Assembly: GCF_958450345.1 (NCBI RefSeq)
Contig: NC_088781.1
Location: forward strand, 22,349,857-22,413,856
Origin: Calliphora vicina
Lineage: Eukaryota; Arthropoda; Insecta; Diptera; Calliphoridae
DNA: 64,000 nucleotides
Reading direction: 5' to 3'
Part shown: in pieces, positions 45,873-56,629 of the stretch
How positions within the stretch are numbered: position 1 is the first letter of the stretch
Layout of the letters: every line of letters begins with the position of its first letter
The notes under the pieces: model-generated
What the model saw: the letters and a program-made list of their open reading frames with translations, nothing else
Told to the model about the DNA's origin: nothing
The model's database searches: none
Made by a program: the position numbers and the translations under genes

Positions 45873-46657
45873 TTTGTTTGCAGCTGTTAGTTTATTTTGT
45901 TTTTAATTATAAAAGTACAAAATTTATTTTGTTATTTCAATATTTATTTATCTGGTAATTTTTGCCAATAACAAAAATTTATATATTTTTTCGCTTTTTG
46001 TCTTTTAATATTTTATGCACACAACAACAAAATACACACGTCCAGACACAATGAGAGTAAAATTGATTCTGACAGCTGGTGAGAGGGCATAACAACCCAC
46101 AGGGTTGTTATTTTTGGGCACAAAGGAAAATGCTTTGTTGACAGGGTAACTCATTAGGTATTAAATTGTTTATTTAAGTGTGTGTTGCCAAGAGTAACGG
46201 ATATTTGTTTAATAATACAAATAAATTAATGTATTTTAAAATGACAAATAATGAACATAACTATTTATAGTTAATAAATACAGTATAAGATTGGTTTAAA
46301 GCTGATCAGAGTGTTAGGAACTGTAATTCTATCTAGGGTTCTATCAGTCGATTGTTCGAACAATCAATTTTTACAAAATAATGTTCTTTCCACACAAAAT
46401 TCTTCTGAAACTGATTTTAAAACAAGATTTTTCCTTTTTTTTACTTTTTTCAGCTTGGAAATTTAATTTAAAATATGTAAACATTCACAGCTGTAGTGGC
46501 CAAGTGGCATATATTTTTGGCATTTATGTCTTCAAAGTATTAGGAATTGAACTGTTAAATTATTTTTTCATAAAGCAAAAGATAAAAGTTTGATTTTTTG
46601 CAACAAAAACTGAAAATGAGCACATAGTGCAATGTAACACCATGTTATAACAAAATT
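45873..46657. other. Upstream region of Hsbp1, no other gene seen
   Basis: Holds the likely promoter and 5' UTR of Hsbp1. The 70-codon plus-strand ORF at 46381-46593 is Phe/Leu-rich and has no recognised domain. CGATTGTTCGAACAATCAAT at about 46350 is a short palindrome. Confidence 0.4.
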
Positions 46658-47247
46658 GTTTAACCATAATTCCCCACGTAGCAATTGTTATTGCTAAGCA
46701 TAAGCAAAAACGTTGGCAGAACAATAGCACCGCGATAGCTGATTGCTTTATCCCCCTGTCTATACATACTTGACAAATATTTATCGTAACAATTAATGAC
46801 GTTTGTTGTCAAAAAAAAAAGTTGTCTGAGCAAAAGCACTAACAATTTTATTACAACGAAGCAATAATACTAATAAATGGAGACTATACATGATAATTTT
46901 TTAACTTGTCAACCATATTATTACAAACATTTATTATTGACATATGGTGGGGAAAACGTAATATTTCTTTGTCACAAATACAAAATTTTCAACGTAAGAA
47001 GTTGTATGAAAAACAGAGGTTGTATTTTGCTTATATTTTGGTTAAAGGATTTTCTCCATAGAATGTAGAAATTTGGCATTAATGACAACTAAGCTGACTG
47101 CTTAGCAATAATTGCTCAAGCAATCAGTAGATCAAACATTGCTCAATGGATGACAATTCGCCGTCTACACATAGCAAATTTTATGGACGGAATCAAATTT
47201 GACAATTGCGTCAATAAATATTGCTACGTGGAGACATAAGGTTAAAC
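46658..47247. mobile_element. MITE with GTTTAACC..CCCACGTAGCAAT ends
   Basis: A 590-bp element whose ends are imperfect inverted repeats of about 38 bp: GTTTAACCATAATTCCCCAC then GTAGCAAT on the left, and GTTTAACCTTATGTCTCCAC then GTAGCAAT when the right end is reversed. Inner GCTAAGC / GCTTAGC motifs add to the symmetry. The small ORFs inside have no domain. No target duplication could be fixed. Confidence 0.65.
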
Positions 47248-47448
47248 ATACATACGTTTATTTTAGTGTTATGCATTGTTAACATGACGAAAATAATTAA
47301 ATTTAAATCACCCGGTGTCTGTATGGTTTTTGAACAAAATAATAGCGATAACCACAGCCAACAACCATTGTGTACTTCGTGCTACTGCTAATGTGTATGT
47401 ACTAAAGTCAGTGTTACCAGAGTAGGAAAAACACTTTTGTATTTGCGT

Positions 47449-47570
47449 ATTTTGTTGTTGTTGTTGTAGCAGCAGTATTTGCTGAGTTGACAGCCCTTGG
47501 CGAATGTACTCGGGTCATTCCGGTGCGTAGAACCGGCTGTCGTGGGAATGACATATTTATTTTGTAAATA
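47449..47570. repeat. TTGTTGTTGTTGTAGCAG repeat with conserved hairpin
   Basis: A (TTG)n-AGCAGCAG stretch is followed by a long hairpin with stem GTCATTCC / GGAATGAC and inner CCGG / CCGG pairs (about 47514-47553). The motif ATTCCGGTGCGTAGAACCGG followed by CTGTCGTGGGAA resembles a repeat I know from other fly genomes; its class is not certain. Confidence 0.5.
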
Positions 47571-47868
47571 ACACTAGTTTACAAGGCTTTTGTTTATGAT
47601 GTTAAACATATATGGTTTGTTATTTTAGGCTGTCTAACTAAGGTAAAAAAGTTTAAGAAATAGTTGTTTATGTTTGAGCCAAGTATGAAGAATATACTAA
47701 TAATCTTATGTTGACTACGTTCTAGAGCATTCGATTGATTGGCAATTCTTTAAACAGCTGAGAAAAAACCTCCATAATCCATAAATGGTAATAGCATTTA
47801 AAGTATAAATTATCCTTGTTTAAAGTCCTATAAAATAAAATAAGTACCCATAAAATTACATATACGAG
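47571..47868. other. Spacer, no gene
   Basis: The block CCTTGTTTAAAG..ATAAAATAAAATAAGTACCC (about 47813-47860) recurs at about 51552-51600, directly in front of the mariner end here. No exon was seen. Confidence 0.35.
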
Positions 47869-48606
47869 GATGGACCAATAAGACCGTGAGTTTTTAAATT
47901 ACCCGCGTGTACAAACTACCGCGAGTATTGAGTAGATAATGGAAGAAATTTAATTTCGTGTGCTCAAACCAAGGCTAAGCTTGATAAATACTATGGAAAC
48001 TCTGCACCACCAATTTAAATGGTAAAAAAGTGGTTTACTGAATTTCGTTGTGGCCTTACAGGCACGGAAGTTGCCGAACGTTCTGGATGCCCAGTTGTGG
48101 TCTCCACACCCGAAACAAATGAAAAAATTCATGATATGGTTTTGGCCGATTGGAGATTGAAAGTGCGAGATTGAGAAGCCAAAAGCATCTCACATGGCTC
48201 AGTGGTTTAAATTTTGAATGATCACCTAAAACACAATCGTATGACAACTTCCCTGGAGCATTGTTCAACAGCAACATGAACGAGTTTTTGCGCCATTTCG
48301 TAACCGTGGACGAAATCTGGATCCTTTACAACAAACCAGAGACCAAACAGTAGTCAAATCAGTGGGATTCTCTGGGTGAAACGGCGACAAGAAGGCCAAG
48401 GTGGCTTGTCATTGCGACCATTTTTTGGGATGCACGCGATATAATCCACATTGTCTACCTTTAAATGCGTAAAACAATCATTTGCGAAGATAATAAATTG
48501 CCAAAGATAAAAGTTCTTTTTCATTAGGACAATGCAAGGGTGCACGCATGAGCAGTTTCCCCGACAAAAATCCATGTATTAGGTTACGAATTGCTCCGAC
48601 ATCCGC
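47869..48606 (+). pseudogene. Irritans-type mariner transposase pseudogene M7
   Basis: Belongs to a mariner subfamily different from M0-M6. The 5' end TACGAGGATGGACCAATAAG looks like a mariner inverted repeat with TA. Readable protein pieces in order: KKWFTEFRCGLTGTEVAERS, TPETNEKIHDMVLADWRLKV, SISHGSVV, LRHFVTVDEIW (first catalytic Asp), ATIFWDARDIIHIVYL, KVLFH-DNARVHA (second Asp) and LGYELLRHPHYS. It stops there, before the third Asp, close to a family A element. In-frame stops (after LKVRD, at H-stop-DNAR and others), a frameshift and an internal deletion inactivate it. Confidence 0.8.
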
Positions 48607-48651
48607 ATTATTCTTATACTTATACTCTTATACTTTAAAATAATACTTTTT

Positions 48652-49251
48652 TATACCCTTCACCATGAGTGGCAAGAGTATATATAAGATTGTCATTCCG
48701 TTTATAATTTCCAATTTTTCATTTGCGACCCCATAAAGTATATATATTCTGGATCGTTATAGATAGCGGAATCGATATAGCCATGTCCGTCTGTCCATCT
48801 GTGTGTTGAAATCAACTTTCCGAAGCCCCCAAATAACTTACATACACGATTCATACATCAATATCTCCGAAATTCTTCCGGCTCGGTCGCTATTTAAAAT
48901 CGAGAAAATCCGTCCACAAATGGCTGAGATATAAGGAAAAAACTAGGACAACCTAGATTTTTGACCTATTTTTGACCTATATCTGGATTACTAAGTCATT
49001 AATATAGACAATATGGATATCTAATGTATATAAGACCATAGTAAAAAAATTAAAGAAATTTAAAAAAATTTAAAAAAAAAAAATTTGAAAAAACTTTTTT
49101 TAAAAAAAATTAAAAAAACTATTTGGAAAAAAAAATAAATTTTGATTTTGTTTAAATAAAAATATTTAAAAAAAAAAATATTTTTAAGTATAATTTGGTG
49201 AAGGGTATAAAAGATTCGGCACAGCCGAATATAGCTCTCTTACTTGTTTTT
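48652..49251 (+). mobile_element. DINE-1-like family A element, complete
   Basis: Best copy of family A, 600 bp. 5' end TATACCCTTCACCATGAGTG; then ACCCCATAAAGTATATATAT, ATAGCCATGTCCGTCTGTCC, an AT-rich core, GGTGAAGGGTATA (inverse of the 5' end), hairpin ATTCGGCACAGCCGAAT and CTCTCTTACTTGTTTTT. Drosophila DINE-1 elements, interpreted as non-autonomous Helentrons, show the same order: sub-terminal inverted repeats, internal CCATGTCCGTCTGTCC and a 3' hairpin before CTTGT. Mobilisation by a Helentron is inferred from this likeness. No coding capacity. Confidence 0.85.
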
Positions 49252-49260
49252 ACAAAATAT

Positions 49261-50954
49261 TGTTACGAAATTGCACTTGAATTCAAATATAACGATTTTA
49301 ACGACTGATTTAAAAGTAGCATAATGCTTTCAAATAGCAGTGATGTAATAGCAAACTGTAACATATCTGTGGGCATTATTAACATTGAAATAAAAGCTTT
49401 CAGTTGACCAATGATCGTAAGTATGGCAACTCTGTTTGCTGCGACCATATATTCGAATTCGAATATTCAGTTAAAGAACAATGTAGAAAGTATACCACAG
49501 ATGGCGTATGTATTAGAAAGCTCTAGAAAGTTAAAGTGCAATCTAGAGTGCAGATGGCAGAGACGCTTTTTGAAACATCAACTGAGTGCCTTAAAGTGTG
49601 TTGTATTTTTCAAGTGAATTCGTGTGCATTATAAAGTGTGTCTGTATTTCTGCGAACGTGTATAAAAAACATTGAGTGACTATTAGGGTATTCAATTAAT
49701 CGGGTTTCTGATTTAATCGGTTAATCGAGCAAATAATTAATCGAGGTTTAGATTTATTCGGTTAATAATCGGTTAATTTAAAATTATTCGATTAACCGAA
49801 TAATTTTTATTTTCATTTTAAATTGAAAATACAACAACGAATTTTGTGTACAAAAACATAAAAAACAGCACATAAGGTATTTGATATCATTTTTGTAAAC
49901 ATATCATCTATTTGCTGCAACAACGTCATAACTCAAAATCCGTGTTTTTTGAACTACAAATACAAAATATGAGCTGTTCTACAATCTTTCTTAAAGTTTT
50001 ATCAGTTTTCAAAAAAGTCAATTATTTTTTGTGTGAGAGTGTTTTTTTGTTGTAAACATCAAAATTAAAATTCATGTTTTCTCGTATATTTTATAAGTTT
50101 GGGTTAAATACAGATTAGAAAGATATTAACATCTACTATTTATATTTCTGAAATCGCATGATTTGTTGAACATTTATTTAAGAAATATGTAGTAAAATGT
50201 TATAAAATATTCAAAGACGTTGTTGCAGCAAATGACCAATGTGTGAGGTTTTTAGGGCTTTAGTGAGATCTTCTGAAATAATCTTTTATTAAAAGAATAT
50301 AATTTAAAAGATTTTTTCTTTAGATTTAATAAAACTTTTCTTGGAAAAAACACTCTCGCTGATTGTATATGTTAGAGAAATCAAAAGCATGATAAAGAAT
50401 ATTCCTTTTTGCATTGTTTTAAATTTTTCATAGTTTCGTTTAGTTATGATAAAAGACTCATTTCAAAAAAAAAAGTTTCGTCTATACATGTAAATCCAAA
50501 CAAAGTTTCAAATACATGTAAATTAAATATGTCAGTTGTTATACATACTCACTAATCATGTTTATTGGATGTTCAAAAAATATCTAATTTTAATTTGAAA
50601 TTTGTATTTGAATTGAAATAAAAAAATAAATACAAAAAAAATGGTTAAAGTGCAAAAAAAGGAATTTCGGTTAATCGGTTAATCGATACAAATTAATCGG
50701 TTTATTTGTTATTTGAAAATCGGCAATTTCAAATTATTCGAACAGTTAACCGTCCAAAATTAATCGGTTAACCGATTAACGGTTAATCGATTGAATACCC
50801 TAGTGACTATTTAATTCTGTGGTTGTTGTACATTTTAAATAAATAAAGAGTTGTTACAATTTTTAAACTACTAAACAGCTTTTATTTGCAATCAAAAGTA
50901 TCCGGTTTATTTAAAGGAAATAAACCAACGTTTTGAAAAGGTTAAAACGTAACA
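49261..50954 (+). mobile_element. Solo LTR, family E, copy 3, split by a hAT MITE
   Basis: TGTTACGAAATTGCACTTGA to AAACGTAACA with ATAT on both sides (49257-49260, 50955-50958). Without the insertion at 49684-50802 and one 8-bp duplicate it is about 567 bp long, matching copy 1. It ends with ATAAATAAAGAG and AACCGGATA-containing R/U5-like sequence. A single LTR with target duplication means the internal region was lost by LTR recombination. Confidence 0.9.
49684..50802. mobile_element. hAT MITE (TAGGGTATTCAAT) with perfect 8-bp target duplication
   Basis: A 1119-bp element with ends TAGGGTATTCAATTAATCGG / ..TTAATCGATTGAATACCCTA. GTGACTAT stands on both sides (49676-49683, 50803-50810) and fits the hAT target pattern nTnnnnAn. 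CGGTTAATCG motifs are clustered near both ends, like transposase-binding repeats. No ORF of note, so non-autonomous. Confidence 0.9.
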
Positions 50955-50958
50955 ATAT

Positions 50959-52221
50959 TTTTCTTAAAATATTAAGCACTTATATCACTTTTGTTTTCCA
51001 TATTTAACTTAAATTTATGTTTGTTTTTTAACTATTTAAATAAACTTAAAAATTCGAACAAATTGCACTGTATATACTGATTTCAACAACTTGCTAAGCA
51101 GTCGCCGTTATTTTTTTTACAAAAACAAAATTTGCAGCTGTTTCCTTTAATGTTTTTTATCAAATACCAACAACAAAAAATGCATTTATGAAAGTTCAAT
51201 AAATGACTTTTGGCCTCAAAAATGGGTAAAATTACCTATAGTGGTATGGCAAAAAAAAAATATTTTTTTAACGGCTGTTTCGAATCTCCATTTTCAAATT
51301 TTTAAAAATTTTGTTAAAAAATTTCAGAATTTTTTTTATCATCACAGTGGGATTTATTGAGATCATAGTAGAGAATAAAAATATGAAAAAATTATGAAAA
51401 TACCTCCTACAGTTTTTCCGTAACTATGATTTAAATTTTGTGATTTTCGGAAAAAAGCATTTTTTTTTTTACCATATACAGTATTTAGTACAGAATGTCT
51501 GAAAGTTTCATTTATTAATTCCTTATCAAAAAAAAACAGAATTTAAAATCTAAATAGTCCTTGTTTAAAAACCCATAAAATAAAATAAGTACCCATTAAA
51601 TTACATACATAATATATTATACATTTATTTAGTTTTACACTAACAGTTTGTAAAGCACTACAACCTTTTTAAATGTTATCTTTTAAAATGTGTGTTTTTT
51701 TCTCTCGTTTTTAGAATCCTTATTCCCTGTAGTAATGATTATGTTGGTTGCAGCAAAAACAAAATAAAAAAACGACTTTCAGTTTTAGATGCAGCCACGT
51801 TTACATTAAGTTTAATTATTTTATTTATCCTTAAAACAAAAATCTCTAAAAATGTTTGCCAAACTTAAATACAAAAAAAAGGTGCACAGGTAGTACGTGC
51901 AATCCGGGGAATGTGAATTATGCTCGCAGTAGTACATTTGAAAATTGTGCACTTGACACTCATTAAAACTTAATAAAGTTCATCATCATCTACGTTCAAA
52001 TACATAAAACACAACACGCCTTCAAACAGATGTGAAATGTGGAAAAAATAAAAGCAGGTTGTAAAATTTTGCAATGTTTTTCAGTTTGTTGTTGTTTTGG
52101 CCTCGTTTTCATCTAAAAACTATTTATGAAGCTGCATGCAATTTTCAAAAAATTATCTACATACTAAATCATGGTTTAGTTTTAAAGGGTTGAACAAAAG
52201 GTGAAAGCTACAATTTAATAA
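50959..52221. other. Gene-free stretch with repeat J
   Basis: 51237-51440 (TAACGGCTGTTTCGAATCTC, CATTTTCAAATTTTTAAAAA, GAATAAAAATATGAAAAAAT) is an inverted copy of 55240-55430. Otherwise AT-rich without recognised exons. Confidence 0.45.
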
Positions 52222-52324
52222 TTGTCCAATTCACAATCGGAGTCGTAGCGTTGTAAGTTGTATGTCATAAATGTTTTTCAAACATAACCAAACAAAGTCA
52301 CGACACCGATTGTGAATTTGACAA
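52222..52324. mobile_element. Small MITE or hairpin, TTGTCCAATTCACAATCGG ends
   Basis: A 103-bp segment whose ends TTGTCCAATTCACAATCGG and ACCGATTGTGAATTTGACAA (right end as read on the plus strand) are inverted repeats of about 25 bp with few mismatches. The loop is AT-rich. Confidence 0.6.
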
Positions 52325-52446
52325 ATACATATTTTGAATATTTAATTGTTTTATTTTCTTTTCATGAATTGTAATACCCTTTGTAATTTCACACAAAAAT
52401 AAAACTTTGCATAAATCCATAATAAACACTAAAATACTTTCAAAAT

Positions 52447-52561
52447 ATGCTTCACAATTACTATCCTAAAGGCATTATATCTATGAATAAAGGAGCGATG
52501 TACACATTCTACATGGATGAAATATTTCAGATTGATGCTGCTTCCTCATTTCCACATACGA
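52447..52561 (+). CDS. Candidate first coding exon, gene unknown
   Basis: An ATG with A at -3 opens 38 uninterrupted codons beginning MLHNYYPKGIISMN and ending QIDAASSFPHT, then one base and a strong donor, A|GTGAGTATT. Base composition is clearly less AT-rich than the flanks. No upstream splice acceptor is present (there is no AG for more than 50 bp), which supports a start exon. Reading through the donor would stop after three codons. I do not recognise the peptide and see no second exon before the window is filled with repeats, so it might belong to a gene with long introns or be a chance ORF. Confidence 0.35.
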
Positions 52562-52764
52562 GTGAGTATTAAAACATGCTCTTGGTTTTAGTTACTGACT
52601 TAATTTTGCTACCGCTATTGTTGTTGTTGTTTGTTTATTTTAGCATAAGGTAAAAAAAGAGTTTGTGTAAAAAAGATAAAATTAAAGTTATTAAATGTGC
52701 AAGCGAAAATAAGTATAAAAATGCTTATTATATTTTAAATGCTAGGCCAGTTGTGTAAAGGAAT

Positions 52765-52960
52765 GATCACAAATTGAGCTTTATCTCTCTATTAGACGAT
52801 TATTTACTAAGTTATTACCGATTATAGATATTTTGGTTTTTGCTAAAAATTATGCCTGATCACGTACCGAACACCTTTTCTCTATTTAACGCCTATTTAC
52901 CAAGTTTTCGAAGATATTAAAAATTTTGTCAGAATAGTGAGTGATCACTATGCTATTTCG
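52765..52960. repeat. GTGATCAC-module repeat (family I), copy 1
   Basis: Two or three modules with GATCACAAATTGAGCT, TCTCTATTTAACGCCTATTT and GTCAGAATAGTGAGTGATCA, related to 56200-56420, 59750-59830 and 61790-62345. Confidence 0.6.
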
Positions 52961-52988
52961 AATTTTCTGCAATATATCAGAACGATAT

Positions 52989-53145
52989 TGTTACGTTTTT
53001 ACCTTTTAAAATCGTTGGTATTATTTTTAAATAAACCAGATACTTTTGATTGCAAATAAAAAGAAGTCAAGTAGTTTAAATTTGTAACAACTCTTTATTT
53101 ATTTCAAATGTACAACAACAATTTAAATAGTCACTCAGTGTTTTA
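52989..53145 (-). mobile_element. LTR fragment, family E, copy 4
   Basis: Minus-strand 3' part of the family E LTR: TGTTACGTTTTTACC, AACCAGATACTTTTGATTGC, TGTAACAACTCTTTATTTAT, AATAGTCACTCAGTGTTTT. ATAT precedes it. It is truncated before the promoter region. Confidence 0.75.
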
Positions 53146-53186
53146 GTCACTTTATAATGTAATTGATGTCTTTACTTAACGATGCA

Positions 53187-55150
53187 CAGTGGTATGAGAA
53201 TAAAAAAAGAGGGTAATAAATCTGTAACTTTTAAATTTGAATAAAATTTCATATGCACAAAGAGGAAGTGCAGTCGAGTTTAAGTTTTGAATTTGGACCT
53301 CATGAGCCCACCAGGAGCGGGACCAGTTCCCAAAGTAGGACACCTCGGGTATGTTCAATTTTTAAAATGATCCTATTTCTTCGTTTGTGTTACGATTTAA
53401 AAAAAATACACATATAGAATCTCCTCATCGAGCACTACATAAAACTATAGCTTAGGAGATATTCGCATTTGAAAATTTAATTTTCAACATTTTTACCCAC
53501 CCTACTCCAGTTTTTTGGTGACCGCGGTTCCAAATATTCCCCGATTTTATCCATTTTTCTTTTATAGGATTAACATTAGATTTATATATCAAATAAAGAA
53601 AGAAGTGTTTAAAAATCATGGCTGAGTCCAAAGTTATATTCATTTGAATTTAAAAAATTTTAAAAAGGAGATTTTTCGCTATTTTTTTGGGAAAAAAGTA
53701 CTTTTTTCTTTTTAAGTTATCTAAAAAATTTCTAAGAGGATATATAATGAATTTGTACTGTTTGAAAAGCTAACTCTACATCAAATATTTGAAATGAAAA
53801 AAAAAAAATTCTAATTTTTGATACCGACGGGATCAGGTCCATTCAAAAAATGCCTATTTATACCCTACACCACCATAGTGGGGAGGGTATTATGCGTTTG
53901 TGCAGATGTTTGTAACGCCCAAAAATATTAGTCTAACACCCACCTTAAAGTATACTGATCGACTTTCTGAGTCGATTAAGCGATGTCCGTCCGTCCGTCT
54001 GGTTGGCTGGCTGTCCATGTAAACCTTGTGCGCAGAGTACAGGTCGCAATTTTGAAGATATTTCTATCAAATTTGATAAATATTATTTTTTCGCCTCAAG
54101 GACTTAGCCTATTGAAACTGGCTGAAATCGGTTCATTATTTCACCTAGCCCCCATACAAATGTCCTCCCGAAATTGGACTTTATCGGTCATAAATGTTTA
54201 ATTTATATATGTATCTCCACAAATTCCGCTCCAAATAAGTTTTATATACACAAAATTCATGTCACCAAATTTTGTTACGATCGGTCCATAATTAGTCATA
54301 GCTCCCATATAGACCCGCTTCCGAAAATCATTTTAACGTGCATAAATCGCTTAAAAATGTTGGTAAACACAACAACATAGTTAACATTAATATACACATA
54401 AATCACACGACCTAATTTCATGGTGATCGGTCCATCATTGGTCATTGGTCATTGGGCTTGACCGACCATACTTTCTTACTTGTTTTTATGTAGAATTCAA
54501 ATTTAGGGCAAAAATTCTCAAATCGCATATTCGATATCAAAATATAGTAACCTATTTTATATGGCCCAATAAGTTCTTTATTATTTTGTAAAGGGTTCCG
54601 ATAACCCCGCCCCTGGTATGGATATTATAGCCAAAAAACGAAAAAATCCCATTTTTGGGATTTTTTATGATTTTTTGGGAATTGCGGGATACTTGATAAC
54701 AAATTTCAAAATTTGTTTTTATTTTTCCATTTTAAATAGATAAATCTACATACATAACTATGAAATTTCATCAAAAAATATACAGAAATAAAAATTTTAT
54801 TTCAATTTGAAAAAATTGTATCTATACTAAATTCAATAAAAAGCATTTTTTGTCATATTTTTCAAAAAAGTATTCCATGAATTTTTTTAATTGTCAAAAG
54901 ATATAGGATATAGGAGGATTTTTGAAAAGTAGACAAAATCCTCTATCCATTGATATATAACATGTCTACCTTATGTTTTTTACGTGTCAAATAAATTAGG
55001 GAAAACTTAACAACTCGCTGAGAATTTACCTAGCACTGTTATTTACATTCATAAAAATGTTGTTATGTAGGCAACATGCTTTTTTATGAATTTCTATGTT
55101 GGGTAGAAGTTACAGATTTATTTCCCTCTTTTTTTATTATCATACCACTG
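53187..55150. mobile_element. DNA transposon family C, interrupted by a family B element
   Basis: Ends CAGTGGTATGAGAATAAAAA and the near-exact reverse complement TTTTTATTATCATACCACTG, both continuing into GAGGG-AATAAATCTGTAAC. TGCA on both sides (53183-53186, 55151-55154) may be a 4-bp target duplication. Without the inserted family B element it is about 1.3 kb. No transposase reading frame is left. Relatives: 22365-23444, 30829-31510 and a distant one at 12640-13880. Confidence 0.75.
53859..54487 (+). mobile_element. DINE-1-like family B element nested in family C
   Basis: TATACCCTACACCACCATAG at the 5' end, the CGTCCGTCTGGTTGGCTGGC block, GACCCGCTTCCGAAAATCAT, and the 3' end GGGCTTGACCGACC, CTTTCTTACTTGTTTTT. 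The hairpin's left arm is partly deleted. Family C homology resumes directly on both sides, so this insertion is younger than its host. Confidence 0.85.
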
Positions 55151-55154
55151 TGCA

Positions 55155-55889
55155 ACGTTGGCCATTTAAATTCTATTTAAGTTTCATAAACTACCATATG
55201 TTTTTGACAGCTGAACATTTTCTCGAAAATTTAAATCGCAGGTACGGAAAAACTATATGAGATATTTTCATAATTTTTTCATATTTTTATTCCCTATTAT
55301 GTTCTCAATAAACCCCAATGAAATGATCAAAAAATTCTCAAATTTGTTTAACAAAATTTTTAAAAATTTGAAAATGGAGTTTTGAATCTGCCGTTAAAAA
55401 ATTTATATTTTTTTGGTCATATCTGCGAATAGGTTAACGGTATCCTACGAAGACAAAAACTCATATACAAGTAAATATGGACATATTTTAAGTAAAAATG
55501 AGCTTTTATTTTAATATTTATCAAAATATGTTAATTTTGTTCCTACATTTCAGGTTCTATTTGCCTGAACCCCTTAATGGCCTGGCGAATTTTTAATAAC
55601 TTTAACATTTTCTGGCCAATTTCGGTTTTTTATGTCTCATTAGAACGACAATTACGTACACATTTCTATTATTTTAATTTAAATTGCAAAAGTAATTTTT
55701 TAATGGCAAAATTGTTACAAAAACTGAAAAAAATCATTTTTCCCCTTGTAGATGCATCTCAAGAGGGCACGTCTTAACCCCAACCGATTTACCTACAATT
55801 TTTTCAGGATGATTTTTTTACTAATGTTCACCAAACTGGGGGGTGAGAATGGCCAAAATCCAACTTTCGTTTATTAAGGGCCACCCTAG
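55155..55889. repeat. Repeat J and an unclassified element end
   Basis: 55240-55430 is the inverted partner of 51237-51440. At the right end AAGGGCCACCCTA (reversed TAGGGTGGCCCTT) looks like the terminus of a DNA transposon; no partner end was found. The 66-codon ORF at 55577-55777 shows no domain. Confidence 0.4.
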
Positions 55890-55890
55890 T

Positions 55891-56185
55891 ATATATATTC
55901 GGCACAGCCGAATATAGCTCTCTTACTTGTTTTATGTATATCTGGATTACTAAGTAATTAATATACTCAATATGGATATCTAGTGATAGATATTTCAAAG
56001 TACTTTGCAGCGACGTATATAAGACCATAGTAATAAGTTGTACCTTAGTCGGAATTTTTTTGTCTTACTTTTTCTTTCACTAATTAATAAAAAAACTGAA
56101 AAAATAATTCTCCTAATTTTTAAAAAAAAATTTAAAAATTAAAAAAAAATAATTTTAATTTTTATTGTGAAGTATAATTTGGTGA
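55891..56185. mobile_element. Two joined fragments of DINE-1-like family A
   Basis: First a 3' end on the plus strand (hairpin ATTCGGCACAGCCGAAT at 55898-55914, then CTCTCTTACTTGTTTT), then, without a gap, an internal family A piece (TATCTGGATTACTAAGTAAT to GAAGTATAATTTGGTGA). This could be two insertions or a tandem copy with a deletion. Confidence 0.65.
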
Positions 56186-56199
56186 GAATTTTGGGTTTT

Positions 56200-56420
56200 T
56201 CATAAAACTAAGATTTATGTTTAAAATTATTACTGATCACAATATTTTGTGATTGTCGTATAAAATATAAATTTTTGATCAGAATAATGATCATTGATCA
56301 CAGTCGAGCTCAATTTCTCTATTTAATATCTATTTAAAAAGTTATTAACGATTTTAGATACTTTGAGTTTTCATTATAAAATATTGAATAATGAGCGATC
56401 ACAGATCGAGCTCCTTTCCA
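56200..56420. repeat. GTGATCAC-module repeat (family I), copy 2
   Basis: Modules with TTTTTGATCAGAATAATGAT, GATCACAGTCGAGCTCAATT and AATGAGCGATCACAGATCGA, the same units as at 61790-62345. Confidence 0.6.
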
Positions 56421-56629
56421 CGATTAAGTTCTATAAATTGTCATCATTTTAATTTCACTTAAGCAAAAACATTGTTTTCGAAAGTTAATAATTTTTATTA
56501 AATTTTCTCACACAAACAAACGAAATAGCTGAATTCGATGAACAATAAACACTCTGTGCTTTTTTTTTATTGAATTCATAATAGTCTCTTAGAAAAACTG
56601 CGGTTTACAATATTTTCAAATTAATATAT

